DNA of 64,000 nt from Planctomycetaceae bacterium. GTDB taxonomy: Bacteria; Planctomycetota; Planctomycetia; Pirellulales; Pirellulaceae. The translations under genes were made by a program, and so were the position numbers. Numbering within the stretch: the stretch's first letter is position 1; each line of letters starts with the position of its first letter. The notes beneath the pieces are model-generated. The model was not told where the DNA came from and ran no database searches. It saw only the letters and a list, made by a program, of their open reading frames with translations. The stretch covers positions 1 to 64,000 of the forward strand of contig JACKHN010000004.1 of NCBI GenBank assembly GCA_020638975.1, given 5' to 3'. Positions 11,040 to 18,625 of this stretch are shown here, piece after piece.

Positions 11040-11927
11040 CACAACTGCGTCGCAATCGAGGCTGCAAGTGGCGAATGAAAGAGCAAACTTCATGTGTTTC
11101 CCTACTTCGATATCGACGCAATCTAGAGCGGTCTTTGGGTAAGCGTAGCGTTGTATTCGTCAAGATCCACTGGGAATTAGACCGCCACAACCGCTACACG
11201 CCCGTGCGACTCGCACGAAAGCTCTCCGCTTCCTGGTCGAGCAATCGCTGTTTGTTTCGACAGGTCCGGTCTGCGATATGAGTCGGCGTGTGACGCACGA
11301 TAGCGGGATAGCCGGAGCGATGAGCACAAACCCCACCCCGGATCGAACGTTAGGAGTTCGGCTGCCAGATTGTTATCTCGATGCAGGTGCAGATGGGGTC
11401 TGGCCAGCGCACCGATTCGCTGGCCTACTACAGGAGTCGATTCTCGAGAACATTCGTGACAACCGTCGGACGCGGTGGCAGCAGGAGGTTGAAGTTCTTC
11501 ATCGCATTGCGACTTCTGTGTGCTAGTTCGTTCGACACACTGCAGAACGCAAATCACTCCGCGAGCCAAGATCGCTGCAAAAGCATTACGCGTTTCATCA
11601 ATCATGTACCTCTCAATCCCGGTCGTGGATATCATTAGCAAGACCGTTGGACACGAAGAGCCTCATTCTCGAGTGAATGCCGATGTCGAGAGATCGCGAG
11701 AACTGGCGAACTTCAGACAGCCGGCGACGCATTGAAGAGAAGCAGCATCTAGCTCGAGAACCGCAGCGATCCGACAATGGTGTTCTTTGGGTGTCCCATC
11801 GGTAGTGGAAAGACGGGTTGTTCGGGCCGGAGAACTTCCACCAAGTTGCCTGACAGTGCAAGCCGATACCAACCCTTAACGCCTCTCCATATTCTTATGC
11901 GAGCACTTCACCGTCAGGAGGACCGTC
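11040..11927. other. Long gene-poor intergenic region
   Basis: About 890 bases between the giant gene and the coiled-coil gene. Short ORFs occur on both strands, but none has a recognisable domain, a good ribosome binding site or conserved-looking composition. The only structure I can support is a copy of the repeat described at 11123-11220. Confidence 0.5.
11123..11220 (+). repeat. Intergenic repeat R1, uninterrupted copy
   Basis: This segment is closely similar to 51032-51190. Shared blocks include TAGAGCGGT near the left end, GTAGCGTTGT, GGGAATTAGACCGCCACA and GCGACTYGCACGA near the right end. GCGGTCT near the left and AGACCGC near the right are inverted copies, so the single strand could fold. 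The second copy carries a 57-base palindromic insertion exactly between its two halves, so this one represents the empty site. Confidence 0.7.
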
Positions 11928-12737
11928 ATGAAGTACTTTCCCCACGCCCTGCCATACTTCGCCATTGCGATCATGGGTTTTATCGGATTGCAGGAATCTG
12001 CCCGCTATGATCGAAACATTCGTTCTCTTCAGAATGTTATCGCTGGCAACGAGGCTCGAATTGACGAACATGAGCAAGTCCTGCGAAGGGACATAAAAAC
12101 TAAGATGCTGGCGTATGACCGACAAGTCGCAACTCTCGCTGCCGATCTAGATACGGCACTCGCCACTGCAGATGAATTGCGGCAAAGCCTTCGATTGCTC
12201 CGCGGCCAATGTGCGGCTGAAGTGGTAGCGAATGCGGAAACGCTCGAACTGCATGAATTACAACTCGCAAGCATTTCGACAGACGTCACTTCGAATCGAA
12301 GTTCAATCGAACCACTCCGACGTGACTTGCATGAAGCAAAGCAGCAATTTGCCGCTGACTTAGCAAGAGAACGTGAGGCACGAGAGCAACTCACGACGCA
12401 GTACAATGCCGCTTTCGTAACTCAAGCCGACCTGGCGGACGCTTTGCAAGAACTAGCCACTTCAAGTCGCGCACGTGCCATTGCCCAGCAGCAAATTGCC
12501 TCGCAGATGGAGTCTGAAGCGAACGCACTCGAACGCCTTGTGCAACGAGCTGCGGGGCCAACCGACGAGTTGGTTCTCGATCAGAACGATAGTATCCGTG
12601 TGGCTGAAGTCCTGTTGGACGATTCAATCGCTCCGATCGCAACGGAAGTTGAATCTGTTGACGTCACACCAGACGGTACCGAGGCGACGGTAGACACGGA
12701 GCAAGCCGTTCTGGACCCGCCGCAGCCGGATGCATAG
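11928..12737 (+). CDS. Small membrane-anchored coiled-coil protein
   Basis: 269 residues. A strong AGGAGG sits 7 bases before the ATG. Residues about 8-22 are a short hydrophobic N-terminal anchor (FAIAIMGFIG). Residues about 28-215 are rich in heptad-like charged and leucine positions and should form a long coiled coil. The tail is acidic and Pro-rich. No catalytic motif is visible and I do not recognise a family. It stands alone with sparse DNA on both sides. A scaffold or envelope-tether role is plausible but is inference only. Confidence 0.7.
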   Translation: MKYFPHALPYFAIAIMGFIGLQESARYDRNIRSLQNVIAGNEARIDEHEQVLRRDIKTKMLAYDRQVATLAADLDTALATADELRQSLRLLRGQCAAEVVANAETLELHELQLASISTDVTSNRSSIEPLRRDLHEAKQQFAADLAREREAREQLTTQYNAAFVTQADLADALQELATSSRARAIAQQQIASQMESEANALERLVQRAAGPTDELVLDQNDSIRVAEVLLDDSIAPIATEVESVDVTPDGTEATVDTEQAVLDPPQPDA

Positions 12738-12821
12738 GCCGCCATCACCTGCAGTTTTGCAAAGCGGACACCTGCATTGTCGATCACATCACTGACGCCA
12801 TCATGCACCGGCAAGGAATGG

Positions 12822-12951
12822 TCAGATTCTAGTCTCCGATACTGAATCAGTTGCACCTTGCTCGGTGATGATGGCTTTGACGTATTCCGCAGACATGACG
12901 TCAAACGCTGGGTTATAGACCTTAGTGGCTGCGGGCGCAATCTGCTTCCTA
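12822..12951 (-). pseudogene. Decayed C-terminal fragment of methylthioribose-1-phosphate isomerase (MtnA-like)
   Basis: Read on the minus strand, this stretch encodes QIAPAATKVYNPAFDV followed by AIITEQG and a stop at 12822-12824. This is the diagnostic C-terminal core of the MtnA/eIF2B-like family (IAP..KVYNPAFDVTP...TAIITE). No start codon and no upstream MtnA domain can be found. The frame breaks just upstream, and a mobile hairpin element lies about 35 bases further upstream. MtnA would act in methionine salvage; this remnant cannot. Identification rests on motif memory, without an alignment. Confidence 0.65.
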
Positions 12952-12996
12952 GAGCCGCAATCACTTCTGCCGCAAATTCTTGGAGGGGAATTCGTC

Positions 12997-13132
12997 CAGG
13001 GATTTCAGTTTTTTCATTTGAATGGCTTCGTACGACGGCTCTCCGAAGCCGTCGCGCAACGAATTACTGGGTTCGACCACTTCGGAGAGCCGTCGTACAA
13101 ATTGTGCAGTTTAAAAAGAATCGAAAGCCCTG
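12997..13132. repeat. Palindromic mobile element, family P1, copy A (MITE-like)
   Basis: The element runs from CAGGG to CCCTG, with related terminal arms (CAGGGATTTCAG on the left; GAAAGCCCTG on the right). It is flanked by a perfect 10-base direct repeat, GGAATTCGTC, at 12987-12996 and 13133-13142. Inside is a perfect 19-bp inverted repeat, GTACGACGGCTCTCCGAAG, at 13030-13048 and 13080-13098, with a 31-base loop. It carries no coding capacity. The same outer arms occur at 27705-27839 and 51085-51141. Confidence 0.85.
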
Positions 13133-13291
13133 GGAATTCGTCACCCGCATTTGCCCGTGCGAAGCGCGTTGGAATAGAATCACGATTAGATCAGCCGAGA
13201 GCGGTTCGCGGCTGAAGCGGCGCTGTCCCAAGATAAGGACAACTCGCACCAATTCGGTCGCTCGCAACTCCCAACTCGAAACGGGGACGCA

Positions 13292-14386
13292 ATGACTCTT
13301 CGAGATAGCCACCTCTTGATCCACGGTTCGCTTTTATTGGCCATGGTGTTCGTCAATAACGGTGCCTGGGCGGCGGATATGGAGACGGTAAAAGCTGCCC
13401 CTGACCAGAATGGCTTCATCCTCGCTCCATCCGGTGTTCGCTTCGTTCCTTGGGGGCACAACTATGCCTCGGTCGATATCCTGGAACGACTGGTCAACGA
13501 GCCTGAGCGCGTCGAGCGTGAGTTCGCCGAGATGAAAGCCGCCGGCACCACGGTTGCCCGAATTCATCCCGAAATGCCCCATGTCATGACCGGGCCGGAG
13601 CAGGTTAACCCTCAAACGCTCGACCAACTAAAGAGGCTTCTCAGAATCGCTGAAGACTCGGGCATCCGCCTCAAGATCACAGGCTTGGCCTGCTATAAGA
13701 TCAAGGACCGAATGGCCTGGTACGATTCGATGGAAGAGCAGGATCGATGGAGGACACAGGCATTTTTTTGGGAAACCATCGCCCGCACTTGTGCAGAGAG
13801 TCCGGCGGTCTTCGCCTATGATCTGGTCAATGAACCCGGCGCGGTCGGTCCGCGAGCGGACGGGTGGTACCTGGGCAGGATGGGAGAGGTCGAGTTCTGC
13901 CAGCGGCTCAGCCTTGACGCCGGCAATCGCAACGGCGACGAGATCTTCCGCGAATGGACAAATCGCATGGTCTCCGCCATCCGCAAACACGACCAGGCTC
14001 ACCTGATCACGATGGGAATGCTTCCGTTCCCTGGCGCCTATAAGGCCGCCGCCGAGTACCTCGATTTTGTCTCGCCACATTTGTATCCCAAAACTGGCAA
14101 GGTTGATGAAGAGATCGAGCTTCTCAAGCAGTTCGCCTGGGGCAAGCCCATCGTCATCGGCGAGACTTTCCCGTTGAGCTGCGGCGCGGACGACGAGCGC
14201 GATTTCCTCCTCAAGAGTCGCCCTTTCGCACACGGTTGGATTGGCCATTGGCCAGACGAATCGCCCGCCGCGCTGGCCGAGCTGAAAGAGGCCGGCAAGG
14301 CCACGATCCACAACGCGATTTGGCTTTCCTGGGTGGACCTCTTCAAAGAACTCGGTCCGCAGATGACCGATGAAACATCGCGATGA
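13292..14386 (+). CDS. Secreted glycoside hydrolase, GH5-like (cellulase/mannanase fold)
   Basis: 364 residues, with GGGGA four bases before the ATG. The N-terminus is a Sec signal peptide (LLLAMVFVNNGAWA, cut near residue 27). The rest reads as a TIM-barrel glycosidase: FVPWGHNY near residue 52, the acid/base glutamate in VNEP (E181), and the probable nucleophile in IGETFP (E291). Both sit where clan GH-A enzymes have them. Substrate cannot be told, but a beta-linked mannan or glucan is typical. It is probably monocistronic, with a hairpin following the stop. Family assignment is moderately sure; activity is inferred. Confidence 0.8.
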   Translation: MTLRDSHLLIHGSLLLAMVFVNNGAWAADMETVKAAPDQNGFILAPSGVRFVPWGHNYASVDILERLVNEPERVEREFAEMKAAGTTVARIHPEMPHVMTGPEQVNPQTLDQLKRLLRIAEDSGIRLKITGLACYKIKDRMAWYDSMEEQDRWRTQAFFWETIARTCAESPAVFAYDLVNEPGAVGPRADGWYLGRMGEVEFCQRLSLDAGNRNGDEIFREWTNRMVSAIRKHDQAHLITMGMLPFPGAYKAAAEYLDFVSPHLYPKTGKVDEEIELLKQFAWGKPIVIGETFPLSCGADDERDFLLKSRPFAHGWIGHWPDESPAALAELKEAGKATIHNAIWLSWVDLFKELGPQMTDETSR

Positions 14387-14405
14387 AGTAGCAACCAAAG
14401 GAAAC

Positions 14406-14434
14406 GCCCCTGGTTCGATTGCTTGAACCAGGGC
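14406..14434 (+). terminator. Hairpin just after the GH5-like gene
   Basis: GCCCCTGGTTC and GAACCAGGGC pair with one bulged C around an 8-base loop, 20 bases after the stop codon. The location suits a transcription terminator or mRNA stabiliser. There is no clear T-run, so intrinsic termination is uncertain. Confidence 0.35.
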
Positions 14435-14516
14435 ATTCGACTGCCAGACATCGACGCAGGCGATCATTGGTCTTCCCCGAAAGCTGATCTTCCGCCTTGC
14501 TGCCGTCGTCACACTT

Positions 14517-14858
14517 CTAGGCGATCCTCGGATCGACTCGTGCGATAATCTCGACCAGGTCGGATTGTATCACTGCATTCTCGCAGGCCAGCACGCCGCC
14601 AATCGGCAGACCGTAGCTCCCAAAGTTGATGTGGTCTGAACCGGCAGTTGAATCGGCAGAGACGCCGGCGGGGTCGAACCCGCTCAAAGCTGCATTGCAG
14701 GCAGCCTCCGTACCGTCTGGCTCCAGCGTCTTTGTTAGTTGCTCAGCATCGCGACAGAAAAGCATCGTGGCCGCGTCCGTTGAGCAACAGCCTTTGGCGA
14801 AGAACTCCCTCGCGAACGGATCAGGCCCTTTCGGCGACTCGATCGAGAACTTCGCAAG
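14517..14858 (-). pseudogene. Unidentified coding-like fragment without a start
   Basis: On the minus strand a stop-free stretch of about 113 codons ends at 14517, and the only ATG is well inside it. Its translation (for example DPFAREFFAKGC, GSDHINFGSYGLPIGG) has the balanced composition of a real protein, but I cannot place it in a family. The absence of a start, and a degraded GH127 fragment directly beside it on the other strand, suggest it is a gene remnant. Low confidence. Confidence 0.25.
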
Positions 14859-14865
14859 TCAACGA

Positions 14866-15124
14866 TCGCGTTGCCCCACGCGATTACCCGATCCAGCCCG
14901 TGCCATTGACCGCAATGAGGGTGGCGGACGAGTTCTGGCCGCCTCGCATCCAGACCAATCGCAAGGTCACGGTGTGGTACTCCAGAAGGGCGGCGCCCAG
15001 GGGATTTTCTTCAACGATTCGGACGTGGTGAAAGCCATCGAAGGAGCGGCGCACGCACTGGCAATCCACCCAGGATCCGAAGCTGGACAAATACCGCTAC
15101 TTCATCATTGGAAAGTGCGTTTGA
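14866..15124 (+). pseudogene. Decayed N-terminal part of a GH127-type (DUF1680) beta-L-arabinofuranosidase
   Basis: Three frames together spell the GH127 N-terminal signature. DYPIQPVPL...DEFWPPRIQTNRKVTVWY comes first. After a frame change with about 20 residues missing comes GIFFNDSDVVKAIEGAA..LAIHP. A single-base insertion then leads to DPKLDKY, followed shortly by a stop. In intact homologues these blocks are continuous and followed by several hundred residues of catalytic domain, which are absent here. The gene is therefore broken by at least two frameshifts, an internal deletion and a 3' truncation. Confidence 0.7.
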
Positions 15125-15221
15125 GTTTGTGCAGTAAACTCGCTACGATGAGTTACTAAGCTGTAGAAACTGTCCTCGGATAGTTGCCTTTATCAAATCC
15201 AGTCTCGATAGCGTGAATTCC

Positions 15222-15683
15222 ATGGCGAGCGGCCAGTTCTTTTCTCAGCGTTTCAGCTATGGCCTCCATGCTCTGGCATATGTGGCAACGAAACCGGCAG
15301 GTGAGTTGGCGACGCTGCCTGAACTGGCGGAATGGATGGTGACGATCTGGCCCAGCGCGTCGGAAACGTACCTGTCCAACGTGGTTCAGAGGATGGCACG
15401 CGGAAAGCTTTTGCGCAGCCATCGCGGGATCGCCGGCGGTTACTCGTTGGGCCGTGCGGCCGACAAGATCACGGTTCGTGATGTCGTCGAATTGCTGGAG
15501 GGAATCGAAATCAACCGTTGCGGTCTATCGCTGGAAGACGAGTGCCCTGTCATGGGCCGTTGCGGGATTCAACGCAAGTTGGCCAAGCTGGAAGAAGGGT
15601 TTCTGCAATCCTTGGAGGGTCTCACGCTCGCTGAACTCGCCAAGGACATCCGCACCACGATTCCCAAAAACCGACGCACGTAG
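15222..15683 (+). CDS. Rrf2-family transcriptional regulator with NsrR-like cysteine triad
   Basis: 153 residues from the ATG; a GTG nine bases upstream is also possible, and neither has a good Shine-Dalgarno. The N-terminal winged helix (FSYGLHALAYVA...LSNVVQRMARGKLLRSHRGIAGGYSLGR) is typical of Rrf2 proteins. C100, C108 and C114 (C-X7-C-X5-C) are positioned as [4Fe-4S] or [2Fe-2S] ligands, with the spacing I recall for Bacillus subtilis NsrR. It should be a cytosolic Fe-S sensor of NO, oxidants or iron. It faces the redox cluster convergently and is the obvious candidate regulator of it. No operator could be assigned securely. Confidence 0.85.
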   Translation: MASGQFFSQRFSYGLHALAYVATKPAGELATLPELAEWMVTIWPSASETYLSNVVQRMARGKLLRSHRGIAGGYSLGRAADKITVRDVVELLEGIEINRCGLSLEDECPVMGRCGIQRKLAKLEEGFLQSLEGLTLAELAKDIRTTIPKNRRT

Positions 15684-15783
15684 TCGGACAGCGGCAGTTA
15701 AGTATCTTTATGCAGACACGAAGCGCGAGCGGGTCAGTGACGTGCTCGCCCACTTGCTGGCATGTTCTCGTCTTCCGCTCGCC

Positions 15784-18615
15784 TTATTTTGCGCCGACGA
15801 TATTGGGCGATGGGGCTAGTTTGGCCGCAGTGGCGGTGGGACTTGGCGATTCGGTCAAACGGGCGCGCATCCGCCACGGGCCTAGCTGGTCGTGTACTTT
15901 GATCAGGATCGTGTTCGTCCCTTTGTTCAAGGCGATCGCCATCACGTCGTCGTCGTAGCCGAACGGCTGCGGCATCAGTCGCTGTCGTACCTTTTGCCCG
16001 TTGATGAACACCTCGAACATATCGTCGCCGCTGATCCGCAAGAAGACCACTTGGTCCGAGGCCGAGTGAATTCTTGCGGCGGCATAAGCCGTGGCCTGAT
16101 CCATGCGCCCCAACACCGACTCGAAATCAAGCACCGCTGTTGGATTCTTCAAACTGACATCCTTCCACACGGCAGTTTGGTCGCCTTTGCCGGGATAGGA
16201 TTTTGTGAAATCGCTCTCGGTTTCCGGACCGTACACATTGCGGATGCCAGCGCCGTTGCGGTTGTCGAATGGGCCGCACACTTTCCATTCGCGAATCAGT
16301 CCGGCGTCCTGGGTAATCTCGCCAAGGAAACTCGCAATCAGTTCAGCCTCTTTCGGTTTGATCCAACCTTTTCGCTTTTCCGACATCGCGGAGACAAGTT
16401 CTTTCCACTCGTCAGCCGTCTTTCGGGCCGCCACCGGCTTGGACAGATCGTGGCACTCCATACACCGCGTTTGAGTGGCGACGGCGGCGTCGGTAATTTC
16501 GGCGGAAGTGGTGCCGCTGGCCAGGGCCGCTAGTTTGCGGCTCTCTTCACGGTCGTAGTTGATGTAAGCGTCCTCGCCCGGAAGGTTGTCCCACTGCGCG
16601 CCCAAGTCGACCCACAACGCGAACTTCGCCTTTTCATCCTCGGTGAGCGGTTCGTCGGGCGGACATTGATTCACCTTGGCGTCGTAAAGCGGGCTATGAC
16701 CATTCAATCGCCAAATCAGCGGCGATTTACGGGCCACCCCGGGAAAGATCAATCTGCCGAGCCGCGAGTTGGCATTCGCGCTGAGATTCAGGTACGCCTT
16801 GTTAAAGACGGCGGCGTCAATCCGCGAAGCTCGATCAGATCCCAAGGCAAGTCGTTGGAAGACAAGCTTGTCGCCGTCGGACAAATCAAGATCGCCGACC
16901 GTTTGGTCTGCGTCATGACAACGGACACATTTTGCTTCGATGATCGGCGTCAGATCGCGGCGAAAGTCGATCGTATACCGCTGTTCCTTGCCGACGTTCA
17001 ACGGCGTCGGTCGCCGCCGCGCGGCAAACGGCACGCGCGACAGGCCAGCGGTGTTCTCGCGGTTTTCGTGGCAACCGACACACGTTCGTTGCTCGCCGGG
17101 TCGCACCCACGCCCACGTCAGCGCGTCCTGCAAGGCCATGTCGTTTTCGTCCAGCACTTGCCAATGCAACACGGTATCGGCCGGCACTTCGACGTGAAAG
17201 GAGCCGTCTTCTTCGACCGGTGCTTCGCCAACGACCCGCTTCTGCTCGAAATTGCTGATCGAATTCGACGACGACCCAAAGGACGAATAGCCGATACCCG
17301 GCGGAAAAGTGCGGAAGAAGGGGTCCGAGTCCTCGATGCCGAAGCCTTCGATAATGCGGACCTTTTTGATCTGTCCGGGTTCGATGAACGCCTCTTTGTC
17401 CAACTGTCCGCGGTATGCGTCCAGGCAGAGCAACACGCCGGAGGTCTTATCGCGGTCGACGCCGTGGTCCGGGATGATTCGCGGAGTTGGCTGTGCCACC
17501 ACCGGGATAATATTCAGCGCCTGGTATTTCGTGTCGGTATAGATCGGTTTGCCGACCTGTTTCTTTTCGAAGTCAAACCAGTAGAGGCTGAATTGCACTT
17601 TCGGCCCATCGGGGTTTCGATAAGCGCTCCACGCCGGCGCCGGCGACCAGGAAACCATCAAGCGTCCGTCCGGTGTGGGATAGGGATCGCGATAGCGACC
17701 GCCCGGTGTGTCGGGGCCTCCGATCGTGACGTCGGGTGTGAGGTTTTCAAACCGGGTCGGGTCGTCGGGACCGCCGGGTGTAATCAGTCCCAGCCGCCCG
17801 CCGCCGTAACAGTGATGGAATACGCTGTCGATAAATACCACTTTGCCGTCGGGCATCTCACGCTGCTTCCAGCGAAAGCCGCCGCGGTGGTTGCCGAAGA
17901 AGTCAATAAACCCCGTGCCGTCGGGATTCATCGTGAAGAACGCCGATGCACCAGACGAGTGGAAACGCATGCCGTGGTGCTGCCAGCTTTGGAACAGGAT
18001 GCGACCGTCGCGCATCACGATCACCTCGGAATCGGAACTGACATTAAACGAAAGCTGCTCGACGTTCGAACCGTCCGGATTGCAGCGGTGCATGAGTCGG
18101 GCATGGTCGCGATCGTATTCGTCCCGATTTCGTTCCGGCTCCTGCGCGACGTGCCGGGTGGACGAGAAAACGATTCGACCGTCGGGCAGGTAATACGGCG
18201 AGCAAACGTGGCCCATATCCGTGGTGATTTGTCGTTGGCCGCTGCCGTCGATATTCATCTCCCAGATGTTCCATTCGTCGTCGGCCGTCTTTTGGCCGGC
18301 GAAGAGAATCTTTTTCGCGTCGTAGGAAATCTCCGGTTCTTCGACCGAATAAAAATCTTGGGTCAGCACCGTCACTTCGCCATCCGGCGCCGGTGGGGAA
18401 AGCCGGACGATCTGCGCGCCGGGAACATGGGCGGATTGGCCGAAGTGATACATGAACGGTTCGTAATAAATTCCGGGCTCGCCGTTCGGCTTGTTCGGAA
18501 TGCGTACGAAGATGACCGAATCGACTTCTTCGGCTGCCGACACGGACCACGACAACGCAATAAATAATCCCGCTAACGTGGCCGCTGCAATCGGATATCT
18601 TTTCATCGTTTTCAT
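15784..18615 (-). CDS. HzsA-related tri-heme beta-propeller cytochrome
   Basis: 943 residues from this ATG. An ATG nine bases downstream (18606) is better spaced from AAGG and may be the real start. A signal peptide (AAATLAGLFIALSWSVSAAEE) is followed by TolB/WD40-like blades (YYLPDGRIVFSSTRH, PDGTGFI, TPDGRLMVSW) and a middle region typical of hydrazine-synthase-alpha-related planctomycete proteins. Three CXXCH c-heme sites follow at C512, C563 and C718, then a C-terminal jelly-roll-like domain (about 790-925: WKVCGPFDN, FEVFINGQKV). It is periplasmic electron transfer or a redox enzyme. It lies 10 bases after the di-heme peroxidase-like gene, so the two are co-transcribed. Relatedness to HzsA does not imply anammox: no HzsB or HzsC partner is present. 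Confidence 0.85.
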   Translation of the reverse strand: MKTMKRYPIAAATLAGLFIALSWSVSAAEEVDSVIFVRIPNKPNGEPGIYYEPFMYHFGQSAHVPGAQIVRLSPPAPDGEVTVLTQDFYSVEEPEISYDAKKILFAGQKTADDEWNIWEMNIDGSGQRQITTDMGHVCSPYYLPDGRIVFSSTRHVAQEPERNRDEYDRDHARLMHRCNPDGSNVEQLSFNVSSDSEVIVMRDGRILFQSWQHHGMRFHSSGASAFFTMNPDGTGFIDFFGNHRGGFRWKQREMPDGKVVFIDSVFHHCYGGGRLGLITPGGPDDPTRFENLTPDVTIGGPDTPGGRYRDPYPTPDGRLMVSWSPAPAWSAYRNPDGPKVQFSLYWFDFEKKQVGKPIYTDTKYQALNIIPVVAQPTPRIIPDHGVDRDKTSGVLLCLDAYRGQLDKEAFIEPGQIKKVRIIEGFGIEDSDPFFRTFPPGIGYSSFGSSSNSISNFEQKRVVGEAPVEEDGSFHVEVPADTVLHWQVLDENDMALQDALTWAWVRPGEQRTCVGCHENRENTAGLSRVPFAARRRPTPLNVGKEQRYTIDFRRDLTPIIEAKCVRCHDADQTVGDLDLSDGDKLVFQRLALGSDRASRIDAAVFNKAYLNLSANANSRLGRLIFPGVARKSPLIWRLNGHSPLYDAKVNQCPPDEPLTEDEKAKFALWVDLGAQWDNLPGEDAYINYDREESRKLAALASGTTSAEITDAAVATQTRCMECHDLSKPVAARKTADEWKELVSAMSEKRKGWIKPKEAELIASFLGEITQDAGLIREWKVCGPFDNRNGAGIRNVYGPETESDFTKSYPGKGDQTAVWKDVSLKNPTAVLDFESVLGRMDQATAYAAARIHSASDQVVFLRISGDDMFEVFINGQKVRQRLMPQPFGYDDDVMAIALNKGTNTILIKVHDQLGPWRMRARLTESPSPTATAAKLAPSPNIVGAK

Positions 18616-18625
18616 CCTTCGTTGC

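Noticed and set aside
11177..11641. A 154-codon minus-strand ORF in the long intergenic gap
   Set aside because: It runs partly through repeat R1, lacks a ribosome site and shows no family resemblance.
12858..13295. Plus-strand ORFs of 96-145 codons across the P1 element
   Set aside because: They read through the palindromic element and the antisense of the mtnA fragment, so they are not genes.
14648..15031. A complete plus-strand gene of 127 codons
   Set aside because: Its second half is one frame of the broken GH127 fragment and the first half is unrelated; the conserved blocks jump frames.
16666..18567. A 633-codon open frame on the plus strand
   Set aside because: It lies wholly antisense to the HzsA-like gene, which has clear domains, heme motifs and a signal peptide. 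The plus frame has no recognisable domain and arises from codon bias in a GC-rich gene.
15784..18615. Anammox hydrazine synthase
   Set aside because: The protein is only HzsA-related. HzsB, HzsC and hydrazine dehydrogenase are absent, and relatives of this protein occur in aerobic planctomycetes.
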